From a virus, in IMG/VR virus record IMGVR_UViG_3300031621_000021, positions 1 to 29,342 of that record: a stretch of DNA of 29,342 bases. The stretch is one strand, 5' to 3'. Below, piece by piece: positions 1 to 6,339 of the stretch. Each line of letters begins with the position of its first letter. Within the stretch, counting starts at the first letter, position 1. The notes under the pieces were generated by a model, which saw only the letters and a list, made by a program, of their open reading frames with translations, was not told where the DNA came from and ran no database searches. The translations under genes and the position numbers were made by a program.

Positions 1-2
1 TA

Positions 3-89
3 ATAGTTAAACCCTTATGGGTTTGTCATATTGTCTTGTTTCTTTTCTATATCCTCAAACGCCAATTTGACGATTCAGGGTTTAACTAT
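3..89. repeat. 13-bp perfect inverted repeat flanking a 61-bp spacer downstream of int
   Basis: The 13-mer ATAGTTAAACCCT at 3-15 recurs as its exact reverse complement at 77-89, immediately before the integrase stop codon. The left arm also forms a smaller palindrome, AAACCC-ttat-GGGTTT (9-24), so the AAACCC core occurs three times in 90 bp. This is seen directly. Position next to int suggests integrase arm or core sites, or part of an attachment site. A loose terminator is an alternative, but there is no T tract. No second att copy can be tested in this window. Confidence 0.6.
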
Positions 90-92
90 CAG

Positions 93-1106
93 CTACTGGT
101 ACAACATACCTTCGGTTCTCGCTGATATTCTTACCGTGTCAGCCTCATCTCGATGAATGTATCGTCGAGCCGCCGCCGCTGACTTCCAGCCACCGGCTAA
201 CATCAACTCTTCAACAGTCGTTCCAACACCTGAATGCCAACTCGCAAACGTATGTCGTAACGTGTGAAATCGCGTAGTGCTCGGCAACCCTGCCTTTGCA
301 CATGCCTGTTTCCAAGTCTTATTGGTCACCGATGTTCTGGCGAAAGGTTTACCAAAAGATTTGCCTTTAGGATCAATCTGAGCAAAAACATACTCCGTTG
401 AGAAAGAAGGGTGTTCATCTCTAACTCTCGACTGAATCTCCAAACGCTTCGCAAGAATCCTTTTGGCATCCTTGTTTAACACTAACATCAACCGCTCACC
501 ATTCTTGGTCGAGAGCGCAGGAACCAAAACATTGGTATGCTTAGGGTGAATCCAGTCCCAGCGCATCAATGTAATATTGCCATTCCTCTGACCCGTGGCT
601 AAAGACATCTCAACCATATCAGCACGAAGGGGATCAAGGTGCTGTATCAAATCCCTTGCTTGCTTCGGTGTAAGCGACTCCTCGCGACCATCTGGCTCCA
701 CTACCTCAAACTCTGGGAAGTCTAGAAACTTGACGCTACGTTTACTCTTAGCGTAGTTGCATAACGCCCTAAGGTATTTGACATAGTTATTAACACCGGA
801 TGGAGACATTCCTTTCTCGAAAATTAAAGAATCTTCCATCTCAGTCACATCGTTGGAGATGAGCGTCCCTATGTCTTTGTTATGGAACCTACCTGAGGTC
901 TTATCCATCACTATTTTCAAGTGTGGGTTCTTATCATGGTGAAACTTGCTGTACCGGTATACCTTTCTTGTGACTGGATCTCTCAATCCTGAAGGTAGCT
1001 TATGCCCCATCCAATTTAAGCAGTGTTGTGCAGTGGCACTTTTTCCCCGCTTAAGTTTTTTAGTGGGCGTTCTTAGGTACAATCTTGCTACTTCTTGAAA
1101 AGTCAT
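93..1106 (-). CDS. int: Tyrosine recombinase (phage integrase)
   Basis: This is a site-specific recombinase that would integrate and excise the phage genome in the host chromosome. Numbered from the ATG at 1106, the C-terminal catalytic domain shows Arg174 in ATGQR, a candidate Lys201, the HTLRH box (281-285), Trp307 in GGWKS and the nucleophile Tyr316 in RRYIHRD. The N-terminal ~150 residues would hold the arm-binding and SAM-like core-binding parts. The length (337 aa) is normal. I chose the ATG at 1106 over an upstream TTG because AAGGAG lies 7 nt before it. A perfect inverted repeat lies just past the stop codon. Function is secure; the target site is unknown. Confidence 0.96.
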   Translation of the reverse strand: MTFQEVARLYLRTPTKKLKRGKSATAQHCLNWMGHKLPSGLRDPVTRKVYRYSKFHHDKNPHLKIVMDKTSGRFHNKDIGTLISNDVTEMEDSLIFEKGMSPSGVNNYVKYLRALCNYAKSKRSVKFLDFPEFEVVEPDGREESLTPKQARDLIQHLDPLRADMVEMSLATGQRNGNITLMRWDWIHPKHTNVLVPALSTKNGERLMLVLNKDAKRILAKRLEIQSRVRDEHPSFSTEYVFAQIDPKGKSFGKPFARTSVTNKTWKQACAKAGLPSTTRFHTLRHTFASWHSGVGTTVEELMLAGGWKSAAAARRYIHRDEADTVRISARTEGMLYQ

Positions 1107-1181
1107 AATCAATCTCCTTGTTTGACTTTCTGCCCAGAAGCCTCGTCAGTATAGAAACGAAAACGCTAAAAGGCAATTATG

Positions 1182-1448
1182 CTATTTTGGTATCGGCATT
1201 AAAGAGTTACCACTGGGCACTCCAATATCGTACTCGCCGTCCTCTGTATAAATATCGAACCCAACTTCAGAGCCGTAATCAACAAGGCAGAGAACGGGGT
1301 AATCTGGGCTGAGATCTATATCCAAATTAACCACACAGATACGCTCACCATCAATGGTTTGAAGGGTTTTTGACCACGGTATATTATGGCCTTTTTCAGC
1401 CTTAAGTAGTTCAGATACGGATTCGCGTGAGGCGTTATAAGAAGTCAA
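1182..1448 (-). CDS. Hypothetical protein, translationally coupled, TTG start
   Basis: I do not recognise this 88-residue acidic protein. I place the start at a TTG (1448) because GAGGAG lies 7 nt before it and the TTG overlaps the TGA stop of the gene upstream (TTGA). A longer frame opens at 1514 but has no ribosome site and would overlap the upstream gene by 70 bp. The C-terminal half is rich in Asp, Glu, Tyr and Gly and looks like a beta-rich fold. It lies between int and a DUF7303-like gene and is probably cotranscribed with both. No function can be assigned. Confidence 0.7.
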   Translation of the reverse strand: MTSYNASRESVSELLKAEKGHNIPWSKTLQTIDGERICVVNLDIDLSPDYPVLCLVDYGSEVGFDIYTEDGEYDIGVPSGNSLMPIPK

Positions 1449-1705
1449 AAAGTACGCTCCTCTATAAAAAACCACACACGGTTTTCGCCTGTTGGCAGGG
1501 TTCGTCGCGCACATCTAATATTATCTTCAAACATACGAGAGTGTGCTTTGTTACGCTGTGTGATTGTACTAACAGCCGCAATGGCCTCCGATTGTGTCGC
1601 AAAAACAACCGAGTCTCCATGTTCTATCTTATCGACCCATGAGTATTTCCCGCTTTGATTAACGACAGGGGTCAAGGGAATTCCTTTATCAATTTTAATG
1701 CTCAT
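1445..1705 (-). CDS. Small phage protein, DUF7303-like
   Basis: This is an 86-residue protein opening with MSIKIDKGIPLTP. It continues with GDSVVFATQSEAIAAVSTITQR and ends in GENRVWFFIEERTF. This layout (basic N-terminus, a GDSV turn, an Ala-rich helix, then a VW-containing strand) matches small phage proteins that I recall as DUF7303, whose function is unknown. The start at 1705 has GGAG 9 nt upstream; a frame opening at 1765 lacks a site. Its stop overlaps the TTG start of the next gene. It lies downstream of a terminator, so it probably has its own promoter, which I could not find. Confidence 0.75.
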   Translation of the reverse strand: MSIKIDKGIPLTPVVNQSGKYSWVDKIEHGDSVVFATQSEAIAAVSTITQRNKAHSRMFEDNIRCARRTLPTGENRVWFFIEERTF

Positions 1706-1763
1706 TATCTTCTCCGTGTGATTTTTAGGTGGTTCGTTGTAGCCGCAAGTGAACCAAGCTTGC

Positions 1764-1790
1764 AAAAAAAGACATCGAGGAGGAGATGCC
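1764..1790 (-). terminator. Intrinsic terminator of the leftward recombination operon
   Basis: On the minus strand GGCATC pairs with GATGTC (one G-U pair) around an 8-nt pyrimidine loop, followed directly by seven Ts (1770-1764). It lies just after the stop of the gene at 1807, so it should end the operon that starts near 4564 and separate it from the int group. Confidence 0.6.
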
Positions 1791-1806
1791 TTAGGCTTCG
1801 GGGATC

Positions 1807-2058
1807 TTAGTGAGCTTTATCAGCTAGTTCGCCAGTCAGCTCTTCGGACTCAACGGGATCAGGCAAAAGCTTACACGCTTCTTTAAACTTGGCATCTGAT
1901 CCAGCTTTAGCGTTATTAAGCAGTGACGCTAACAGTTGAATACCTTGATTAGCAGTCTGGGTGTCACCCAGCATCTCCTTACAAGTGTCGGACAAGTCCG
2001 CGATGTTGTAAGTTAAGTTATCGATGTTGATCAGTTGTGGCTTGTCTTGTTCACTCAT
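1807..2058 (-). CDS. Small acidic phage protein, possibly DUF6447-like
   Basis: This 83-residue acidic protein contains INIDNLTYNIADLSDTCKEML, followed by a helical stretch. Small phage proteins with an I-DG-Y-LEDLS-like opening (recalled as DUF6447) are similar, but the match is loose. Its ATG overlaps the stop of the CsrA-like gene (ATGA), and GAGG lies 8-9 nt upstream. It is the last gene before the terminator at 1764-1790. Function unknown; a role accessory to recombination is only inferred from position. Confidence 0.7.
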   Translation of the reverse strand: MSEQDKPQLINIDNLTYNIADLSDTCKEMLGDTQTANQGIQLLASLLNNAKAGSDAKFKEACKLLPDPVESEELTGELADKAH

Positions 2059-2447
2059 TTCTTTTTCCTCGCATCGTGGCGAATAATCTCGTATTTACGC
2101 GGAGCATTTACCGCAAGTTGCGCTTGGGGAACCATCTTTTCATTTACTACATCACCGCGCCCACAAGCCTCGCAGTATTGTTTTGCTTTCATAAAAAAGT
2201 TCTGAACACCCACCATCGAGACGTTAATGTCGTGACCAAGCCAGATACCTTCATCACCGGTCAGCAATACATGCTCACTAACACCGTCTTTAGAGGTCAC
2301 GTTAACTAAAGCGTCTTGCTTTCCACGATGGTCGCGCACTCTCCTCACCCATAAGCGGTGGTCAAAAGACCCCTCAAGGTTATCTGGGTTAAGGTGCTCA
2401 CCCCCGTACAGGATAGAGTCAACGCTTCTTGTAAGTCGCAAAGCCAT
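2055..2447 (-). CDS. CsrA-like RNA-binding protein with a CxxC insertion
   Basis: This 130-residue protein appears to be a divergent CsrA/RsmA relative. Residues 60-81 (VLLT, GIWLG, DINVSMVGV) follow the CsrA strands beta1-beta3. After an insertion of about 26 residues carrying CEAC (92-95), residues 109-123 (AQLAVNAP ... IIRHD) follow beta4-beta5. Arg123 is seven residues after Pro116, the spacing of the RNA-binding Arg44 in CsrA. The N-terminus (LRLTRSVDSILYGGE) also resembles the LTRRVGE opening of CsrA, so the domain may be split or partly duplicated. CsrA proteins are dimers that bind GGA in hairpin loops over ribosome sites. The gene sits in the recombination operon, 9 bp after ssb. The assignment is by eye and needs a profile search. 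Confidence 0.55.
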   Translation of the reverse strand: MALRLTRSVDSILYGGEHLNPDNLEGSFDHRLWVRRVRDHRGKQDALVNVTSKDGVSEHVLLTGDEGIWLGHDINVSMVGVQNFFMKAKQYCEACGRGDVVNEKMVPQAQLAVNAPRKYEIIRHDARKKK

Positions 2448-2456
2448 TTTTTACTC

Positions 2457-2885
2457 CTAGAACGGAAGGTCATCATCGAGAAAGTCTTCGACCGGTGCCG
2501 CAGTCTTTTGCGGGGCAGGGGCTGATTGTGGAGCGCTAACATTGCCTCCAGCTTCAGTAAACTGCTTAAGATCTACCATGCCGTTACCAATCCAAGAGTC
2601 TTTAATCTGCAAAACATAACCGCTGTCAGTTTTAACCGCCTTACCTTTCCAGTTCATCCGCATAGTTTCAGTTCCAGCTTGGTTTAAGCCTTCCTGCAAC
2701 CAGTTGATATAAGATTGTCCGATTTGCATAAAGCCGTCGTAGTCATGGCACTTATCATCAGTCGCCCACGCTTGACCTTTGTCTTCGCGAAGAACTCTCA
2801 ATCGCTCTAACTCTTTTTGCTTCTTTTCGGGTGTCAACTTGTACAGCCGGCCATTTCCCGCGTGAACTTCAAAACTAGTACTCAT
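2457..2885 (-). CDS. ssb: Single-stranded DNA-binding protein (SSB-type C-terminal tail)
   Basis: This 142-residue protein ends in DFLDDDLPF (134-142), the acidic tip by which SSBs recruit partner enzymes. The tip follows a flexible Ala/Pro/Gln linker (about 116-131). Residues 1-110 are mixed and include WKGKAVKTDSGYVLQIKDSW, which could be beta strands of an OB fold, but the bacterial SSB signature is not obvious, so it may be a phage-specific type. It lies 2 bp after the exonuclease and is preceded by GGAG. In this operon it would coat single strands produced by the YqaJ-type nuclease and used by the annealing protein, and it may also serve replication. Confidence 0.72.
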   Translation of the reverse strand: MSTSFEVHAGNGRLYKLTPEKKQKELERLRVLREDKGQAWATDDKCHDYDGFMQIGQSYINWLQEGLNQAGTETMRMNWKGKAVKTDSGYVLQIKDSWIGNGMVDLKQFTEAGGNVSAPQSAPAPQKTAAPVEDFLDDDLPF

Positions 2886-2887
2886 AA

Positions 2888-3907
2888 TTATTCTCCATGC
2901 CTGATTGAAATTTGTTTAGAGCCAGTGGTTCGCCGAAACGATTCCATCTGCTCGTCTTTTTCTAACACTGCCTCTTCACCACCCAAGAACTCAAAGGCTC
3001 CCTTGTAGTCAATTGGCGGATTCTTTGTAATAATCTTTATAAGGGTCTGACCGTTGCTCACAGAAGATTCGTATTTTTCCCCGATGATTTTTTTAAGGTC
3101 ATCCGATGACTTACTAAGCACATCCAGAGCTTTAAGCTCCTCAGAGATGCGCTCTTTAATCATCAGAATTCTGCCCTGAACTTTTGATAAGTTGTTAAGG
3201 TCTTCATCGTTGGTCACGGTATCGAAGTCATCTTTCTTCAAGGGAGCGCAATGCTCTAAACGAGTCTCTTCATGATCGTACTGTGCTTGAATATGACGAT
3301 GCCACGCATGATAAAGGTCGAGTCGAGAGATCGTCCCCTTATCCGCTTGGGGTAGGTACTTGCGCGATAACAGCTCAGTTAGGAAGTCTTCCTTGCGCTC
3401 TATCCTCTCAAGAGTGTACTGAGGCTCCGATGCAGGAGAGGTCGCTAGATAGCACAAAAAGTCACACCAATCGACATCTAGCACTTCCATCTGCATATAG
3501 ACTTGCATCAGATACATTGGCTTGTCGTAAACCGAGTAGGGGGTCTTGGTGTACTTGGGATATGGGCACTTGAACTCACAACAACCGTCAAGATTCACCA
3601 AACCATCGGGGCTAGCGGCGAGAAAGTCATACTTAGGATGAACAACAAGTCCAGTCTCTTCAACGGTGTAACCCTGAAGCTTCTCAAGGAAGACGCGAGC
3701 ATGCTCCTCCATATTGGAACCATGCGCGACTGCCGGAACCATAGTAAATTCACTGGGCGCACCTGATAAAGCTCTTACTTCTTGCCTGACCAGATCTGCC
3801 GGTTTCATGTACTTGTGCTTGCCTTCGTAGGCGGCACACACAGAGCCTTTGATCTTTCCAGCTCTCGCGGCATGCCACTCAGGACTGCCTTGAATAGCTA
3901 GGCTCAC
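2888..3907 (-). CDS. YqaJ-type recombination exonuclease (lambda Exo fold)
   Basis: This is a 5'-3' alkaline-exonuclease type enzyme that would resect double-strand ends for phage recombination. The N-terminal nuclease core shows GSPEWHAARAGKIKGS (7-22), a conserved Glu in HGSNMEEH (62-69), Asp101 in ASPDG and the Glu111-x-Lys113 pair in CEFKCP. It ends with the helix around QVYMQMEV. The C-terminal ~130 residues are helical and charged. The start codon is GTG, overlapping the stop of the annealing-protein gene (GTGA), with GGAG 9 nt upstream. The pair SSAP plus YqaJ is the usual two-gene phage recombination system. Confidence 0.9.
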   Translation of the reverse strand: MSLAIQGSPEWHAARAGKIKGSVCAAYEGKHKYMKPADLVRQEVRALSGAPSEFTMVPAVAHGSNMEEHARVFLEKLQGYTVEETGLVVHPKYDFLAASPDGLVNLDGCCEFKCPYPKYTKTPYSVYDKPMYLMQVYMQMEVLDVDWCDFLCYLATSPASEPQYTLERIERKEDFLTELLSRKYLPQADKGTISRLDLYHAWHRHIQAQYDHEETRLEHCAPLKKDDFDTVTNDEDLNNLSKVQGRILMIKERISEELKALDVLSKSSDDLKKIIGEKYESSVSNGQTLIKIITKNPPIDYKGAFEFLGGEEAVLEKDEQMESFRRTTGSKQISIRHGE

Positions 3908-4542
3908 TTGCTAGCACTCCAGCCCTTAGCCTTACAGAGGTTTTCCCATCTGTGCTCGTCGTGATCATCCCAGCCTCTATTTCGTAGACCATCCAAGTAG
4001 CGCCGATAAATTTTCATTCCGGCGGACTTGTTAGTCGATTGAGTAATCTTTGTAGTGACCCATAGAGCCTCGACTTGAGAGACAATGTCAGCAACCTCAA
4101 CTGACTTCTCAGCAACAACGTCCTCACGCATTTTAGGTGCTGGCGAGACCATCCACATCTTATATCCTAAACCAAACTCACCAAGCGCTTTAACTCTGGC
4201 ACGTTGCTTTGCAACATGAATTTGCATGGAGTTGGGCGCTTTAACTGCGTCACCAAGATAATGAACAGGAAGGTAAGTAATATTTGTGTGAGTGCCGATA
4301 GTCATTCGGCATCTGACTTCAGCCGACCCGTCATCGAAGTAATGTACTTCTCTACCTTGCGGATCTTCGCTAAATTCCCATGAGTATTCAGGAAAAGCAC
4401 CCATCATGATTTCGTGGGCTTTCATTAAAGGGAGATAACGGATAGTTTTGTCATCACTAATTTCTGTTTCAGTACAGAATTCAGTAACATCAATTTGTGA
4501 GAGAGTATTCCAGATTTGTGATCTAGTTAAAAGCTGTTCCAT
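3904..4542 (-). CDS. Single-strand annealing protein, DUF1071/Sak3-like
   Basis: This recombinase would anneal complementary single strands. The pattern TIRYLPLMKAHEIMMGAFPEYSWEF, then a beta-rich stretch, then THTNITYLPVHYLGDAV and MQIHVAKQRARVKALGEFGLGYKMW matches the DUF1071 family of annealing proteins (LSWADAW...YP..., LPVMD, A-QR-KALA-HGLG). I chose the ATG at 4542 because AAGGA lies 7 nt upstream; an ATG six bases earlier would sit against the ribosome site. It is the first gene of the operon expressed from the promoter at 4571-4599. The C-terminal ~60 residues are basic and helical. Confidence 0.82.
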   Translation of the reverse strand: MEQLLTRSQIWNTLSQIDVTEFCTETEISDDKTIRYLPLMKAHEIMMGAFPEYSWEFSEDPQGREVHYFDDGSAEVRCRMTIGTHTNITYLPVHYLGDAVKAPNSMQIHVAKQRARVKALGEFGLGYKMWMVSPAPKMREDVVAEKSVEVADIVSQVEALWVTTKITQSTNKSAGMKIYRRYLDGLRNRGWDDHDEHRWENLCKAKGWSASK

Positions 4543-4570
4543 GTGCATGTCCTTGAATGACTATGCACAA

Positions 4571-4599
4571 ATTATACCTGTGTACTAGTGTAAAAACAA
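4571..4599 (-). promoter_or_regulatory. Sigma70-type promoter of the leftward recombination operon
   Basis: On the minus strand TTGTTT (4599-4594) is followed by a 17-nt spacer and a perfect TATAAT (4576-4571). GTGTAAA occurs at 4588 and 4607 (+), 19 bp apart, and GTGTA occurs again at 4580, so an operator may overlap the promoter. The first gene starts at 4542. Confidence 0.65.
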
Positions 4600-4632
4600 T
4601 GGTAACGTGTAAATTTAATTCATATTCCCATT

Positions 4633-4845
4633 TTATCCAGCAACAAATCTCAGCTTTTTTAATTCTTCTAGTATTGACTTAATGTCCGAATGGTCGCTTG
4701 CAGACTCTACGGGATTTACTTTAAACTCTTCTTTAGCTAACTGAACTAGTGTCATAGATTCCAAAGGAAAGGTCTCATGGTGCCAAGTGTCGAACTCTCC
4801 GGCTAATCTAAGCAACTCAAAGTCTATTTTATTTACGTACCCCAT
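4633..4845 (-). CDS. Hypothetical protein, 70 residues
   Basis: I do not recognise this small acidic protein, which has the sequence LAGEFDTWHHETFPLESMTLVQLAKEEF and a Lys-rich C-terminal helix. The start at 4845 has GGGAG 6 nt upstream, whereas a frame opening at 4887 has no ribosome site. It lies between the repressor and the recombination promoter and could be cotranscribed with the repressor. The 142 bp between it and the repressor stop codon (4888-5029) hold no gene that I can see. Confidence 0.65.
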   Translation of the reverse strand: MGYVNKIDFELLRLAGEFDTWHHETFPLESMTLVQLAKEEFKVNPVESASDHSDIKSILEELKKLRFVAG

Positions 4846-5029
4846 GTGCGGCTCCCTTTGCATAAGTTGTCTATCATTGACCACCAAATCATTTGGAGGG
4901 TTCTTAATCTACCTGTGTGGCTTACAGCCGCAAAGTAGTACATCTCCATGTGCGTATCCATCATTTATTTCCTTTCGTATAGGCGTTTATAGAGATTTCC
5001 ATAAGTACGTTAAAATTGCAACAACTTTT

Positions 5030-5452
5030 TTAATTATTTACATCCATTAAAATATCGCCATGCTCTAGCAGATAGCTAGCTTTCTCTTCGCTACGTAATA
5101 AAAGCATAAACAATTTACTGAATTGATCTGCTGTTAGCATTTTTTCAGTGTCTAACTCAAACTGCTTAAGTTTCGATATTAGTAACTGCACTCTACTGTG
5201 ATTAAAGTCAGATCCGTCAACACGCGGAACACCAAATACCCACTCATAGGGGCAAAAGTTATACTCGTCCGAGAAATTGAACAGCGATACTGGATCTTTT
5301 GGTAATGATCCGGTTAGCCACCCACTAGCGGTGGCAGGGGAGCATCCTGTCTTTTCTCTGATTAATCCGGCTCGCCCCCAATTCGGAACTCCGGCCTTAT
5401 CTAGAGAGACATTAATGAATCTCGCTCTCGCTCCTTTACTAATCTTATCCAT
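5030..5452 (-). CDS. CI-like phage repressor without a peptidase domain
   Basis: Residues about 5-80 look like an XRE-type helix-turn-helix domain. In ARARFINVSLDKAGVPNWGR the first helix leads into IREKTGCSPATASGWLTG, with recognition-helix character in SPATASGWLTG. The WL-G turn is followed by a segment ending in YEWVFG, the usual repressor pattern before YLL-G. The C-terminal half (90-140) is helical and lacks the Ser/Lys dyad of S24/LexA peptidases, so RecA-driven self-cleavage is not expected. It is divergent from the replication operon, with AAGG 8-9 nt before the ATG. Its promoter is at 5497-5525 and operator-like repeats flank it. It is the likely lysogeny regulator; partner proteins or an antirepressor are unknown. 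Confidence 0.75.
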   Translation of the reverse strand: MDKISKGARARFINVSLDKAGVPNWGRAGLIREKTGCSPATASGWLTGSLPKDPVSLFNFSDEYNFCPYEWVFGVPRVDGSDFNHSRVQLLISKLKQFELDTEKMLTADQFSKLFMLLLRSEEKASYLLEHGDILMDVNN

Positions 5453-5478
5453 GTGAATTGCCTTTTTATGCGCCTTGT

Positions 5479-5577
5479 TTTTAAGTGCGTACAGTATTTA
5501 TAGACCTATAGATATATAAAGTCAAATAAATTATGCACTTAACAACTGTGCGGTATTTAATTTCAATTAAGTATTGC
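5479..5577. promoter_or_regulatory. Candidate repressor operators (TTAAGTGC repeats)
   Basis: TTAAGTGC at 5481-5488 recurs inverted as GCACTTAA at 5535-5542. The similarity extends to the pattern TT(T/G)TTAAGTGC(G/A)TA. A weaker copy, TTAAGTATTGC, lies at 5567-5577. The sites flank the repressor promoter and precede the rightward gene, as expected for a genetic switch. Binding is inferred. Confidence 0.45.
5497..5525 (-). promoter_or_regulatory. Promoter of the repressor gene
   Basis: On the minus strand TTGACT (5525-5520), a 17-nt spacer and TATAAA (5502-5497) form a near-consensus promoter about 45 bp before the repressor ATG. Confidence 0.6.
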
Positions 5578-5602
5578 TATGCGAATTCGTAAGAATTACA
5601 CT
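5574..5602 (+). promoter_or_regulatory. Weak candidate rightward early promoter
   Basis: TTGCTA, a 17-nt spacer and TACACT lie 44 bp before the replication initiator gene. Each box matches the consensus at four of six positions. It overlaps the third operator-like repeat, so repression by the product of 5030-5452 would make sense. Confidence 0.3.
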
Positions 5603-5646
5603 TGTACATCAAATTTAGACCAACTTTACATCTACAAGGAAGAGCT

Positions 5647-6339
5647 ATGATTTTTCGACGAGCATCATACCCCGATGAAACTTTCACGACCATACCGAAT
5701 GAGCTTTTAAGGGGAAAAAATCCCGCGTCAGACCGAAGATCAGATCTATTGTCGGCTGAATCCTTAGGCGTTTTGGTATATCTGCTATCGCATAGAGTTG
5801 ACTGGAAGGTCACAAATCGTCAGGTTTCAAATGTTTTTAAAATGACCCCTAACAAAGTAACTAGGGTGTGTCGAGAATTAGAATCGGCTGGTTATTTAAA
5901 AAGAAATCTGAAGCGAGGTGATGGAGGAAAGCTTGCCGGCTGGGATTGGGAGGTATACGACCAGATAGTCGATTTACCACATCTGGATAAACCACATGTG
6001 GAAAATCAAGAGCTAAGTATAAATATAAGTAAAGAAATACAATCTAAGAAGAAACCTTCTGTCTTTGATATTAAACCTTCGGGCGTTAGCAAGACAGCGT
6101 GGAATCAATGGTGGGACTACAAGATTAAGCGCTCACGGGGCAAACAGCCAGCGGCTTCAACAGTTACTCGTCAGACTAAAGACTTTGAGCTTTTCGTTAA
6201 GGCTAAATTTGATATCGATGAGGTTGTTAGCTTTGCGATTAGCCGTCAATGGCACACGATTGGAGATCCATCGTGGCAAACGCTTCATAAGTTTCAAAAC
6301 ATATCTCGCAAAGATGACTTGCTCGGAGCCGTCAAATGA
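5647..6339 (+). CDS. Replication initiator with N-terminal winged helix (lambda O-like role)
   Basis: Residues 9-85 have the form TFTTIPNELLRG...LSAESLGVLVYLLSHRVDWKVTNRQVSNVF. They continue as KMTPNKVTRVCRELESAGYLKR, the winged-helix domain common at the N-terminus of phage replication initiators. The middle is a charged linker. The C-terminal part (SKTAWNQWWDYKIKRS ... HTIGDPSWQTLHK) resembles the DnaT/O-like segment that contacts DNA or the helicase. I place the start at 5647 because AAGGA precedes it; an upstream frame to 5602 lacks a site. The stop overlaps the start of the primase-helicase gene, so the two products are probably made together. An origin may lie inside the gene, but I see no clear iterons. 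Confidence 0.7.
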   Translation: MIFRRASYPDETFTTIPNELLRGKNPASDRRSDLLSAESLGVLVYLLSHRVDWKVTNRQVSNVFKMTPNKVTRVCRELESAGYLKRNLKRGDGGKLAGWDWEVYDQIVDLPHLDKPHVENQELSINISKEIQSKKKPSVFDIKPSGVSKTAWNQWWDYKIKRSRGKQPAASTVTRQTKDFELFVKAKFDIDEVVSFAISRQWHTIGDPSWQTLHKFQNISRKDDLLGAVK

